Below are positions 39,570-50,262 of a DNA stretch of 64,000 nucleotides, in pieces. The notes beneath the pieces are model-generated. The model was not told the origin of the DNA. It searched no databases and saw only the letters and a list, made by a program, of their open reading frames with translations. The translations under genes were made by a program, and so were the position numbers. The stretch is from Bedellia somnulentella (Eukaryota; Arthropoda; Insecta; Lepidoptera; Bedelliidae), in the NCBI GenBank assembly GCA_963576735.1, contig OY755187.1:8308001-8372000 (forward strand). The letters are read 5' to 3'. Numbering within the stretch: the stretch's first letter is position 1; each line of letters starts with the position of its first letter.

Positions 39570-42312
39570 AAATAGCCAAACATATTTTTACAACAGATAA
39601 GTTGTAGTTTCTTAAAGTTTAATTTAATTGTAAAAGCTTAGATAAAAACAATAAGATGAAGATGCGGCAACCTCTGCCCGCGCGCGGTCCTACTAAACTG
39701 AGTACAATGTACTTGGTTTGCTTCAGTCGAGTTTAGTCCGCTACGATACTTCGACTCGACGAGCTGACATAATCTTTGACATCGAAATTAATATTTTCAT
39801 ACAATTCGCGCTTAAAATGCCTGGATGTGCCTTTATTCAGTTCACAAATCATTCAAGGCGTAAAAACAAATCACAGGGAATCACGTTTCATGCGTAGGTA
39901 CACCAAAAATATATTTACAAGCAAAAATTATTAATTACGGCCATTTTCTCCTTGAAATCTGACATGTTTAAGTGACAGAGACAGACTATACGAAACCTGT
40001 GAGTAAGGGACACGATACGATATATACCTGCGTGTGTGTTCGTATCAGTTCGTATGGATGTAGTGCGGTGTGGTGATAAACCGATAAGGCCCATATTTAG
40101 TTGACAATTTGTACGCTCACGCCGCATCTTCTTCTTTTATTTTTATCTAAGTGTAAAAGCATAAACAGTAACAATAGTGAAATTGAGAGATAAACGCTAA
40201 ATAATTCGTTGCATATTATTTATATTCAAGGCTTTCATAATAAAAAATAATGTAAAAGAATCATTCAGCCATCCCTAAGCCACTTCTGGCAGATGGAAAA
40301 TTTTAGAGAATTCTTAACGTTAAATTATTTGCAATGAGTCTTAATCATACCCTCACATTATTACCACGTAAAGAAATAATAAACTTTTATTATTTACGAA
40401 CGCAAGTCTCAAGTCCTACTTGCAATGCCATTATTATTACTATCAAAGAACATTTCCAGCTTTCGATAAATAATAAATATCAATGGAAATATTAATAAAC
40501 GAAGCGATGATAAAATAAGTATAAAAGATTTTAGCTTTGACTGGGTGAGCAGCTGTACCAAAGTTACATTTGGAGGTTTTATATACTCGAAAGGGTAGGC
40601 TCCAAAAGATATAGAATAACATACCAAAGACCCTAACTTATAAGTTACCTGATAGAATTCCAATTAAAAGACATCTTCCTTATAAATGACATGATCCACA
40701 TTCCTTACCTAGTCCTTAGTAATTAGATCTAATTTTATTCACACCCGATATAAATTTATTTATATTTTTTGTTTGGCATATACGACGAATTTGGTTTCAA
40801 TAAATAAGTGTCTTTTTGTTTTTCTTAATTTTTAGCACTACTTTTGTGACATCATTTAGTACGTTATATGCATACTTATTTATATGTATGAAACTATAAG
40901 TTTTAATAAGTAGTACACAATCAAATGTTTACGTAGGTATATTAATTTTATTAGTCAATGCTTCTCATTAACCTTTTCCTGTTTTAGCAACAGTAAAGTT
41001 AATATTATCATTCTTCTTAATTATCGCTTTATTTCTTTTACTTTAACACAGAAAACTAATAAAGGGTTAAAACGGTGTTAGTTTGCATTTTTGTAAGTAG
41101 CCGCTCTTTCCTGCCTGGCCACTGCCCAACACTTTTGATTATGAATATAATGTATTATGTTATGGACAATGAAAGCAACTTGTTTGATCAATACTATCAC
41201 TCTGTCACAATTCTTATTGTTCAAGATCAAGAATGAACAACGAGCTATTATCCTTAAATTCAGTAAAACATAAGAAAGGACGTATCAATAATGTTTTTGC
41301 ATATATTGTTCATTCATTCACATTCATTTAGTTATTTCAGTTACATTTCAGTTACATTCGTTCATTCACATTCACGGATGTAACTTTTGTTATGTTTTCT
41401 CTGGACGTTTGTTACGAATGTGGCTTCCGCAACAACTCATCTTAAATACTAATGCTTGATATACTAGTTACTAACAAGCTTTTTAGCTTTATATAAATTA
41501 AATAACAAATATGAACTTACCGGTGTAAAATTACTTCAATATTTTTAATCGTAGCTTAGTTTTTTACGAAAGAAAATGTATGAAATGATGGATAATTATG
41601 AGTGAATCAGTGTCATATGTACAATGTTTATTTAGCCTGTTGTTAATAATACTTGAATAAGCCATTTAAGTATTGTAAGTAGATTTGATATGCAGAATAG
41701 ATCAGAAGAAATCAAATTCTGTGTACTTGACTTCAAAGGTAATGATGGTATATAAAAAAAAACTCCAACTATGTACCAATCCTTAAAGAATATTATTTTA
41801 TGTATAGTATAATTTATTATTGGTTCATGAAATAATCTCAGGACTTTTAATTTAATTTGCTCGTTTATTAGGGCTCACCTTACCAGGCTGCAAACTTCAG
41901 TTTTTTTGTTTCATATCTATCCGAATAAAAATATATACTAAAAACAAATTATTAGATCAATAGCGTTATTCAAAGCGCATTTTTTTTTGTTTTGGCTTAG
42001 TAGAATTGATCGTATATATACTTAGTACTTCTTTTTTAATTATGACTCTTTCTGGGTCTATATATAGTTTTTACTTACTTCGAATCAATAACCTTATAAA
42101 TGTTTATTCAAAGAAGGAGTACATTGCTTCTACAAATTTGTTACGAACAAGGACGATAAAAAATGCTCGGTTAAATAAAAGCAGAAATAACATTGTGGTA
42201 GACAGCTATTAATTGTAATATTTACCAGTATTATAAGTGTGTATTGTGAAATATAAATAAATAGTTTTACATTATGTTGTTATTTTATTTAAATTTTAGT
42301 AGTTCCTTATAT
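39570..42312. other. Intergenic region downstream of the transporter
   Basis: Contains the transporter 3' UTR and intergenic DNA. AT-rich, with no ORF I can support; the short ORFs at 39915, 40409 and 42006 look random. A weak SINE-like trace (AGCCACTTCTGGCAGATGG) lies near 40280. Confidence 0.6.
40799..40804 (+). promoter_or_regulatory. Candidate polyadenylation signal AATAAA
   Basis: AATAAATAAG followed by a T-rich stretch (GTGTCTTTTTG). If used, the transporter 3' UTR would be about 1.2 kb. Other AATAAA-like hexamers exist, so this is tentative. Confidence 0.3.
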
Positions 42313-42315
42313 TAT

Positions 42316-42853
42316 CTGCCGGCTTAGAATGTCGCTACCCCTTTCTACCCACGGGTGTCGTAAGAGGCGACTAATGTATGGAAGCGCATGTTGGGTGTGA
42401 CAGAAGAAACATGAGAGCAGAGTGAATGCAGTAGAGATGAGGTCCCTCAGAAAAAATTGTAATGTTAGATTATGTGACCGAGTGAGAAATAGTGTTATTC
42501 GTGAAAAGTGTGGTGTGAAAGATGATAATGTAAGAAAGATAGAAAAAGGAAAGTTTAGATGGTTTGGGCACATAGAGAGGATGGATGATAGAAAATTGGT
42601 AAAAGGGATCTATAGAGCTAGTGGTGATGGTAATGTTAGTAGAGGACGACCACGGAGAACACACTCGGACCAAATTGAGAGTGTGCTCAAAAAGGCAGGC
42701 GTCCGTAGTATGAAGAATAAAAGAGCATGTATGAAAAGATTGATAGATGTAAACGAAGCTAGAGAGGTTTGTCAGGATCGTACGAAGTGGCGATCGATAG
42801 TCTCTGCCTACCCCAATGGGAACTAATGGCGTGAGTATATGTATGTATGTATC
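42316..42853 (+). mobile_element. Chimeric RTE derivative: 5' head fused to 3' end
   Basis: The first 58 bases (GCCGGCTTAGAATGTCGCT to AGAGGCGACTA) match the family A/RTE head. They join directly, around ACTAATGTATGG, to about 470 bp of the RTE reverse transcriptase C-terminus and tail (an ORF runs 42422-42826, ending YPNGN). Tail GTGAGTATATGTATGTATG. It looks like an RTE with a large internal deletion. Confidence 0.82.
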
Positions 42854-42959
42854 TACAATATAATAAAAATATAAAATAATGGGGCTCTCCATGCATGTGG
42901 GGTATCAATAAATAATACTCATACGATGTAATTTTTGGCACGGAATTGACTAAGTCAAT

Positions 42960-43440
42960 CGATGTCTGAAAAGGCCTGAATGGCTGTGCATGATGCTGTT
43001 CTTGTTCCCAATGCTTATGTATGGCAGCGAATGTTGGGTGTGGCGGAAGAAGCTCAGTCCCTCAGAAAAAATGTAATGTTAGGTTAAGTGATCGAGAGAG
43101 AAATAGCGTGATTTGTGAAAAGTGTGGTATGAAATATGATATTTTAAGTAAGATAGAAAAAGGAATGTTAAAATCGAGAGGATGGAGATAGTAAATTAGT
43201 GAAAGGGATCTATAGAGCTGATGTGGTAGGTAATGTTAGTAGAGGACGACCACGAAGATCAGACTTGGACCAAACTGAGAGTGTGCTCAAAAAGGCAGGC
43301 GCCAGAAGTTTGAAGAATAAAAGAGAATGCATGAAAAGATTGATGGATGTAAACAAAGTTAGAGGTTTGCCAGGCTCGTATGAAGTGTCGATCGATAGTC
43401 TGTGCCGACCCTAATGGGAATTAACGGCGTGAGTAAATGT
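42960..43440 (+). pseudogene. Degenerate RTE 3'-end copy
   Basis: GATGTCTGAAAAGGCCTGAATGG to ...GGAATTAACGGCGTGAGTAAATGTATG, matching the RTE C-terminus with several deletions (for example around 43060 and 43170). Confidence 0.8.
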
Positions 43441-43449
43441 ATGGGTCTT

Positions 43450-43743
43450 TTAATCTCTAAAAATGACATCTAAGTTTCTCAAACCATATATTTTTATAAT
43501 CAACTGTTTCTTTGGCAATCCCCGAGGGTGAACATTTGTGCGTTTGTCAAACAACAGTTTCGGGCTCCTTACATAAGGATGAGAAGAATGCTTGAATGAG
43601 TCAATGACCTTAAGTTTGAGGGCAACGGAAGCTCTTCCTTCATTAGCTCTTTCATAGACCAAAAGCTTTTCCAGGTATTTTGGACTTGTCTTCCGACTTC
43701 CTTGTCCTGACACGGCATAGCATCGAAGAAAAAAAAAACACAT
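43450..43743 (-). CDS. Unrecognised coding-like ORF, possible exon or pseudo-exon
   Basis: The minus strand encodes SPKYLEKLLVYERANEGRAS and SSHPYVRSPKLLFDKRTN, a plausible charged protein composition, but there is no family I recognise and no convincing splice site at the ORF's 3' side. It lies downstream of the malate-synthase-like stop on the same strand. It may be a retro-copy fragment or an exon of another gene. Confidence 0.3.
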   Translation of the reverse strand: MCFFFLRCYAVSGQGSRKTSPKYLEKLLVYERANEGRASVALKLKVIDSFKHSSHPYVRSPKLLFDKRTNVHPRGLPKKQLIIKIYGLRNLDVIFRD

Positions 43744-44586
43744 TTATTAAAATAAAACTTTATTCATAAACATACAATAATTCAACAAGTGTACAGAAAT
43801 ATTTACCTATGTTTGTTTAACATCACAGTAAAGGCATAACATGACTAATTTCTACGACTACTCCCGAATATATACTCATACCTAAGCCATTCTTCGTTTA
43901 GAATATTTACCCACACCATTTTGGAATATACTTCAATCTACGTGGAAAAAAATACAAAAAAATTTTTGGGTAAAAAGGTTTTCTCGATCGTACCGTGTTT
44001 CATATGATCAAACCTGGATTCGTTATGCTGATCTGATACAGGTTATTTTATTACTTACAATGGTTTTTGAGTCATAAATAAAAAAACATAAAATATATTA
44101 AAAAAACTAACAGTAACCTGCAATAAAAACAAAAAAACAGCATATCATAAAAGGTTTCTTAACCGTAACTGACTAAAAAATTCATTATTTGGTAAAACGC
44201 TTCCCTAAAATATTTTGTTGCAATTTTCTATCCAATATAATAGGTAGTTGAACAGTAACCACCAGAAAAGTATGGCATCAAAAACTAGGTATACACCGGA
44301 ACTATAGTTACCTCCCGTATCATAGTCATGTAAATGAGCGTAATAGCATCATACCAAAGAGGGTAGTCAAGTTTTGAGAAGAACATTTCTAATTAGTTGT
44401 ATTGGGTTAAGGTTTATTTCTAAGGCTCGACATTATCTCATTATTTTGTTAAGTTTTGCTTGGAACTGTGTATTTCGATTACCTCTTACATGTTGTAGGC
44501 ATTACTAATATTTTTCTGACTTTTATTTTAACATAACTTAATTTTTTGGATCGAATTTTAAACAACATACTACTGCAACATAAAAT
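43744..44586 (-). other. Probable 3' UTR of the malate-synthase-like gene and intergenic DNA
   Basis: No coding sequence. TTTATT (AATAAA on the minus strand) occurs at about 44522 and 43760, so the transcript probably ends between these points. Confidence 0.4.
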
Positions 44587-44838
44587 TTACAAATTACTTA
44601 AAAGCGCTTTGTTGTGTAGAGTTCGGAATTTGTGATTATCATTCAAGTAGCTGGTAATATATTCCGGCGGTTGTCTCATTAAGTACAATTCTATACACAT
44701 ATATTTTGCCGCTGTCATGCGTTTCCTCTCTGCATTCGATCGGCACAAGTTTTTCTTTGCGTGATTCAGAAACTCGGTGGCTCTTTTGTCTATGAGTGCC
44801 GCTGTTACGCACTCGTTTTCATCGTCTTCTAGTTTCGT
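44587..44838 (-). CDS. Malate synthase-like, last exon
   Basis: Minus-strand acceptor AG corresponds to CT at 44839-44840; phase 0, 83 codons plus TAA. Encodes TKLEDDENECVTAALIDKRA and ends HNKALLSNL. Cys- and Lys-rich helical tail typical of the C-terminal plug region. Confidence 0.75.
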   Translation of the reverse strand, partial: TKLEDDENECVTAALIDKRATEFLNHAKKNLCRSNAERKRMTAAKYMCIELYLMRQPPEYITSYLNDNHKFRTLHNKALLSNL

Positions 44839-46021
44839 CTGTAAAATAATAGAAGATATGATAAATGATAACATACATACATATATATAATAAAAAACTA
44901 AATCCAAAAAGGGGAGCCAGACGTTAAGAATCCTCCTCGGCCATATTGGGAAGTTAACAGGGGCAAGATGATAGAAATAAATTATCGGTGGGTCTCTAAC
45001 AAAACCACCACTTTAAAAAGCCCCATAGTCGCCTCTTACGACTCCCGTGGAAAGGAAGGACATTCTAAGCCGGCACTACAGGGCATACATAATAACAACA
45101 TGACATTTCAAGAATTGGGGTAAAAATGAGATATAGCAGCTAACGAATTTAACATTTATCTAAACGAAGTATGTTATCTGGTACCATACGTAATCCCAAC
45201 TTAACATCGTTATTTTCAACAATTTGTTGCCGTGTAGTGCGGACATAGAATGTCATTACCCCTTTCTACCCACGGGTGTCGTAAGAAGTGATGAAAGGTA
45301 TGGGTCTTTTTAAGTGGTTTTTGGGCGATGCGGTTGGAGACACATCACCAACGATAAGTCAATCAAAAACAACATTTAAGCCGCGCAAAAATCAAAAAGT
45401 AAAGCTGGGCAAGAGCAAGGAGTGTGTGCTATGGCAACACAAATTAGGCAATAATAAACATAACATAACATAAACGTTCACGCCGAATATCCCCGAAGGG
45501 GTTGGCAGAGGTACTAATACTTCTGAACATCACGTGACTTTGTCACCTGGTGTTCAGAGTACCCACGTTTTGCAGGTTTCCTCACGATGTTTTCCCTCAC
45601 CGTTAACAACCATAATAAATTAACCACACATATGTATTTTTTTTAGAAAAGACAAATTGGTGTAGGCCCGACCCAGGATTTGAACAAGAGTGTTCTACCC
45701 ACTGGGCTATCACGGTTGCAATAATAAAGAACAACTTAATTTAAACAAAAACTAAGTTATACTTACTGCGAATCGAATCCACTGCCAAATCTGCCATCTT
45801 GATATTTCTGCAGTAGCCGAATCCTCGACGTTGCCATTATAGAAGAAATGCCCGATTCCCGCCAACCAATAGAACACGAACAGAATCGACACAGCCACGT
45901 TATGACGTAACCCTTGTGACGTCACACCGCCGGATGGAATCGTAAGCAAATCTTTGGGAGTTATATTAAAGTTTAGCTTCTTTGATATTTGATTGGGTTC
46001 CGAATTGAATTTCTTCCATAG
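44587..46021 (-). CDS. Malate synthase-like gene, last two exons (5' partial)
   Basis: Malate synthase condenses glyoxylate with acetyl-CoA to malate in the glyoxylate cycle. Exons at 45767-46021 and 44587-44838 (minus strand) are joined in phase 0 by GTAAGT...AG. The upstream exon carries GVTSQGLRHNVAVSILF and EDSATAEISRWQIWQWIRF, the highly conserved malate synthase C-terminal block (family form roughly MEDAATAEISR-QLWQW). The last exon is helical and ends at TAA, with PPEYITSYLNDN near the C-terminus. No earlier exons are visible to the right, where 46.6-64 kb is transposon DNA, so the preceding intron is at least about 18 kb or the gene is cut off. It is convergent with the ABC transporter. 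Confidence 0.78.
44872..45085 (-). mobile_element. Family A SINE-like element in the malate-synthase intron
   Basis: Tail ACATACATACATATA at the left, shortened body, head AGCCGGCACTACAGGGCA at the right. Degenerate. Confidence 0.65.
45228..45360 (+). mobile_element. Family A SINE-like head fragment
   Basis: GCCGTGTAGTGCGGACATAG to GGTTGGAGACACATCACCAA; the 3' half is missing. Confidence 0.65.
45459..45717 (-). mobile_element. tRNA-derived SINE (family B) with target duplication
   Basis: Flanked by the 11 bp repeat GCAATAATAAA (45448-45458, 45718-45728). The minus strand starts with the A-box-like head and ends in the CCCC-TTC-GGGG hairpin and a TTATGTTATG tail. Confidence 0.85.
45767..46021 (-). 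CDS. Malate synthase-like, penultimate exon
   Basis: 85 codons, phase 0 to phase 0. Acceptor at 46022-46023 (minus-strand AG), donor GTAAGT at 45766-45761. Contains the conserved ATAEIS block. Confidence 0.85.
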
Positions 46022-46084
46022 CTGAAATGAAAAAGAATCCATCATAGACAGAATATAAAATATACAGACATATTCTAATTCTCC

Positions 46085-46230
46085 TTATCGTCAAGTGTTT
46101 TTTGATGCCCACTTTGCCAGGATAGTGTTTTCACGTGATTGAGATCGGATAATTTCCGTTTTGTAAGAACCAAAAGTAACATGAGTTTAACTCAGTCATT
46201 TGTGCCGCTGGTTTACTTCTTCATACTTTA
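46085..46230 (-). repeat. Degenerate family B SINE fragment
   Basis: CACGTGATTGAGATCGG, TTTTGTAAGAACC and AACTCAGTCATTTGTG resemble the middle of the tRNA-SINE at 1640-1998. Confidence 0.4.
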
Positions 46231-46262
46231 CTAGTGGTCCGCCCCGGCTACGCGCGGATGGT
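46231..46262 (-). repeat. Helitron 3' terminus fragment
   Basis: CTAGTGGTCCGCCCCGGC on plus is the inverted GC-rich hairpin and CTAG end of a Helitron; only the terminus remains. A second Helitron-like 5' end (TCTATACTAATATT) starts near 46309. Confidence 0.5.
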
Positions 46263-46660
46263 GTTAAGTATCTTTACCCACCGAGCTATCACGGTTCTCA
46301 TTCTCAATCTATACTAATATTTAAAGCTTAAGAGTTTGTTTGAGCGCGATGATCTCAAGAACTACTGGCTGGAAATGAAAAATTATTTTTGTGTGGGATA
46401 GTACATTTATCGAGGAAGACTTTAGGCTATATACCATCACGTTGCAACCAATAGGAGCGAAGAATCAGTAAAAAATCCTATTCATGATGTCCACGACAGT
46501 ATATGTCTATCTTGTAAGTTTAACTCAATATAACCTTTTTTATGGTAATCAAAAGTCGAAATCAATTCAATATTACCAATTTTTTGCTAAAGAATTTTAT
46601 CAACATAATATTAATCCTGATCCAAATAAATGTGATGTTGATTAAGAGTATTTATTGTTA

Positions 46661-47204
46661 AGAGGGCGGGTCAATAAGTCTGTGACTTTTTGAATTTCTG
46701 ACCTCTTTACGAAACAGCAACACTGCTCCTGTGAACAGGTATCTGTCAGTTGACTCCTGTCTAAATTTTAACTTGCTGCGTCAGTTAGTTTGTGTGTGAC
46801 AGCTATTTTTATCAGACTACTCACAAATTTGAGGAGAAAATGGAAAAAAGTGAATTTCGTGTGCTTATCAAGCATTATTTCTTGCGATAAAAAACCATTA
46901 CCGAGACCAAGGCTAAGCTTGATAAATACTATGGGGACTCTGCACCATCGATTTCAATGGTAAAAAAGTGGTTTACTGAATTTCGTTGTGGCCGTACAAG
47001 CACTGAAGATGCCGAACGTCCTGGACGCCCAGTTGAGGTCTCTACACCCGAAACAATCGAAAACATTCACGATATGGTGTTGGCCGACCGAAGATTGAAA
47101 GTGCGAGAGATTGTGGAATCCGTAGGGATCTCGCATGGCTCAGTGGTTTCAATTTTGAATGATCACTTGGGCATGAGAAAGCTTTCCGCAAGATGTGTGG
47201 GGTA
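46661..47204 (+). pseudogene. Truncated mariner transposon and transposase N-terminus
   Basis: The 5' end AGAGGGCGGGTCAATAAGTC follows a TA. The transposase starts at ATG 46840 with an in-frame TAA at 46888, then continues KLDKYYGDSAPSISMVKKW and GRTSTEDAERPGRPVEVSTP, the paired HTH region of mariner transposases, and VSILNDHLGMRKL. The catalytic half is missing: homology ends at about 47,200 where the LINE 5' region starts, suggesting the LINE inserted here. Confidence 0.85.
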
Positions 47205-47849
47205 CAAGGTGAGGGATCTTGGTCCAGTGCACGTTCAGCCAAGCGGGAGAACTATCAGGCACACTCACCAAATGTCCTACCGTAAACGTCCAAGTTCGTG
47301 CACCCTGGTAATACCTAGCCAGTAACAGGTCCCGCTTACTTTATCTACACCTACTCCTGTGGCGAAGGTAGCTAATTACGGAGGGCTTGTCCGTATCTAT
47401 ATATGTACTTATTTGTATTTAGTCTACAACCAATACCCAACGTTATTAAAATAGTTTATTAGTATATTTATCTCCCAATATGTGTGTATCCTCTATGTAT
47501 TATAAACACATATACATCCATATATATTTAGTATATTTTTATTCCTTACCCAACACTCCCTCCCCTTCTTATTTTATTTAACCCCAGGAGGAAGGAAAAC
47601 CTCCTTTCAAAAACCATCCACACCGAAGCAAAGATGAAGAAGTCAACATCCGAAAAGAGAACTACCCAGGTGGGTCCCCACTCCGTGGGGGAATCCCACC
47701 CCGATCTTCCGAGGTCGGGCAGCTCCTGTCGTATTCTGGGGGGGGGGGCATTTCGAATGTTCGAGGAAGGGCGAGGAGAAGGAGAAGGAGAAGGAGGCTG
47801 CGGAAGCAGCGACTACGGCTGCCTTAGCGCCGACCAATCAAAAACAAAA
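47205..47849 (+). mobile_element. 5' part of an I-group LINE (left of the gypsy insertion)
   Basis: Non-coding leader to about 47633, then ORF1 starts at ATG 47634 (MKKSTSEKRTTQVGPHSVGE). A run of ten G near 47738-47747 shifts the frame; the correct frame then gives KGEEKEKEKEAAEAATTAAL and APTNQKQ. ORF1 continues at 60199 beyond the gypsy element. Confidence 0.7.
47634..47849 (+). pseudogene. LINE ORF1 N-terminal part
   Basis: Pro/Ser-rich start followed by a Lys/Glu- and Ala-rich stretch. Interrupted by the G-run frameshift and then by the gypsy LTR at 47850. The Ala/Pro-rich sequence resumes in the same style at 60199. Confidence 0.65.
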
Positions 47850-47980
47850 CATTGCACTATGTCCGTATATTGAATGAATATAAAATACAATAAACGCTTA
47901 CATACATTTTAACTTACACAACTAAGCACTTTACTTATTGCTACACATGTTTAACTTATTTGCAATATCGGCATATTACA
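47850..47980 (-). repeat. Truncated gypsy 3' LTR
   Basis: 131 bp matching 60072-60198 with one substitution and a 4-base indel. The last 58 bp of the LTR (including CATATTACA) are missing and are replaced by LINE sequence, so the element's end was deleted. Confidence 0.85.
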
Positions 47981-48227
47981 TGTCCCAGAAAAGTACATGC
48001 TCACCCCCCCTTTTACAGGGTTAAAAAAAAAATACAATAATCAATAAAAAAAAATTGTATACTTTTTATTGTTAATGACATACATCTATATATTCAAAGA
48101 GAACTTATCTAAAATATTTAAAAGAGAACTTATAATTATTTTACTATTACAATAATTTTTAATTAACTATAAATCATTCACAATATAACTTTGTATTATA
48201 CATACATACATACATATTCTCACGCCG

Positions 48228-50258
48228 TTAGTTCCCATTGGGGTAGGCAGAGACTATCGATCGCCACTTTGTACGATCCTGGCAAACCTCTCTGGCTTCG
48301 TTTACATCCATCAATCTTTTCATACATGCTCTTTTATTCTTCATACTGCGGACACCTGCCTTTTTGAGCACATTTTCTATTTGATCCAAATGTGTCCTCC
48401 GAGGTCGTCCTCTACTAACATTACCTTCCACATTGGCTCTATATATCTCTTTCACCAATTTACTGTCATCCATCCTCTCTATGTGCCCAAACCATCTCAA
48501 CATTCCTTTTTCTATCTTTCTTACAATATCATCTTTTACACCACACCTTTCACGAATCACATCATTCCTCACACGATCACATAACCTTACATTACACACT
48601 TTTCTGAGGGATCTCATTTCTACTGCGTTCACTCTACTTTCATGCTTCTTCTGCCACACCCAACATTCACTGCCATACATAAGCGTAGGAACGAGGACAG
48701 CATCATGCACAGCCATTCGGGCCTTTTCAGACACCGACTGACTAGACATTAGACTATCCAGTGCTCCATTTACCGCATTACCCTTTTTCACTCTTCTCTC
48801 GATATCTTCATCACACTTTCCATCCCTAGTAAACAAACTTCCCAAATATACAAACTCTTTCACTTGTTCCACTTTCTTACCATTAATCTCAATCACGCAT
48901 TCGGTCATATTCACCTCTCTCTCAAAAACCATAGTTTTTGTTTTATCCACATTCACCCTCATTCCCTTTTTTTCAAAAGACGCACATGCAATATTCATCA
49001 TCTCTTGCAGCTCTTCCACCGATGATGCAAGTAGCACTTGATCGTCGGCATATAAGAGGCATTTAATGATGAATCCACCCATTCTCAATCCATAATCACT
49101 TTCACGCAACTCTGTTAAACAGTCATCCATGAACAAATTGAAGAGCCACGGGGAAGCTACACAACCCTGTCGGACACCCCGAGAGATCCCGAACCAGTCA
49201 GTATTTTCCCCGTTTACTCTCACACATGCACTGGAATCCTCATAGAGTGGTACCAGTGCACGTATAAGTTGGCTCCCCAAGCCGAACTTGGATAACACCT
49301 CCCATAAACACTTTCTTACCACCCTATCATACGCCTTCTCTAAATCAATGAAGGAGCAATACACCTTTCGGTTCTTAGCTAAGAACTTTTCGGTGATGCT
49401 CCTTAAAGAGAAGATTTGGTCCATACATCCCATTCCCTTTCTAAATCCTGCTTGCACATCCCAAATTTTATCATCCGTTTCATTCATCACTCTTTCAATC
49501 AAAACCTTTGCATACAATTTACCGACAATGCTGAGTAGGCTAATTCCACGGTAGTTTCTAGCCTCCTGGTGTGACCCCTTTCCTTTATATAAAGGCACAA
49601 TTACCGCTTTGCACCAGTCTTGTGGCACTTTGCCACTCGACCAGCATTTTTGGAAAAGGAAGTACAACCAGGAAGCCACCACCCCTTTACCAGCCCTCAG
49701 CATTTCAGTGTTTATCCTGTCATACCCTGCCGCTTTCCCTAGTTTCATACTTTTCATTGCTTTCATTATTTCTTCCATACTGATCTCACTGTCACTAAAG
49801 TCACCCATAACGTCGTTCCAATCAACATTACTGCTGATTAGCGAAGAAATGGATGAATCCTCTTTTTCAAAGAGTCCCTCAAAATAGTTCTTCCATACTC
49901 GTCTTATGCTACTTTCATCCGTCGCCAATTCACCCTGTTCATCTCTCACAACATTCACTCTCGTGTTTTGGGAAACTCCCTTTTCTTTCCGGATATATTT
50001 CCAGAACAACTTTTGGTTATTCCGGAAATTATCAGAGAGTTTCCTCTCACACCATTCTATCAGATCACGCTTTTTCTTTTCTATTTTCTTCTTAACCTCA
50101 TTCTTAACTCTCTTATATTCATCTTCACTATTCTTCACTACATCATCTGTTACTCTCGCATCCATTCGTTTACTAGCTTTAATCGCTAGTAAATCTAACC
50201 AAGCTTTCTTCTTATCTCCAACTGCCTCTTTCACATCTTTATCCCACCAACTTGTTGG
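48228..50258 (-). CDS. RTE reverse transcriptase domain (C-terminal part of the ORF)
   Basis: Open from the PPTSWWDKD region (before the ATG-labelled start at 50234) to 48228. Contains [64 protein letters not shown] and the catalytic [10 protein letters not shown], then a C-terminal domain ending in YPNGN. It is unbroken after the 7 bp duplication, so the element could be nearly functional. Confidence 0.92.
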   Translation of the reverse strand, partial: PTSWWDKDVKEAVGDKKKAWLDLLAIKASKRMDARVTDDVVKNSEDEYKRVKNEVKKKIEKKKRDLIEWCERKLSDNFRNNQKLFWKYIRKEKGVSQNTRVNVVRDEQGELATDESSIRRVWKNYFEGLFEKEDSSISSLISSNVDWNDVMGDFSDSEISMEEIMKAMKSMKLGKAAGYDRINTEMLRAGKGVVASWLYFLFQKCWSSGKVPQDWCKAVIVPLYKGKGSHQEARNYRGISLLSIVGKLYAKVLIERVMNETDDKIWDVQAGFRKGMGCMDQIFSLRSITEKFLAKNRKVYCSFIDLEKAYDRVVRKCLWEVLSKFGLGSQLIRALVPLYEDSSACVRVNGENTDWFGISRGVRQGCVASPWLFNLFMDDCLTELRESDYGLRMGGFIIKCLLYADDQVLLASSVEELQEMMNIACASFEKKGMRVNVDKTKTMVFEREVNMTECVIEINGKKVEQVKEFVYLGSLFTRDGKCDEDIERRVKKGNAVNGALDSLMSSQSVSEKARMAVHDAVLVPTLMYGSECWVWQKKHESRVNAVEMRSLRKVCNVRLCDRVRNDVIRERCGVKDDIVRKIEKGMLRWFGHIERMDDSKLVKEIYRANVEGNVSRGRPRRTHLDQIENVLKKAGVRSMKNKRACMKRLMDVNEAREVCQDRTKWRSIVSAYPNGN

Positions 50259-50262
50259 TGGT

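Noticed and set aside
39915..40127. 70-codon minus-strand ORF downstream of the transporter
   Set aside because: No recognisable domain, and positioned in the probable 3' UTR.
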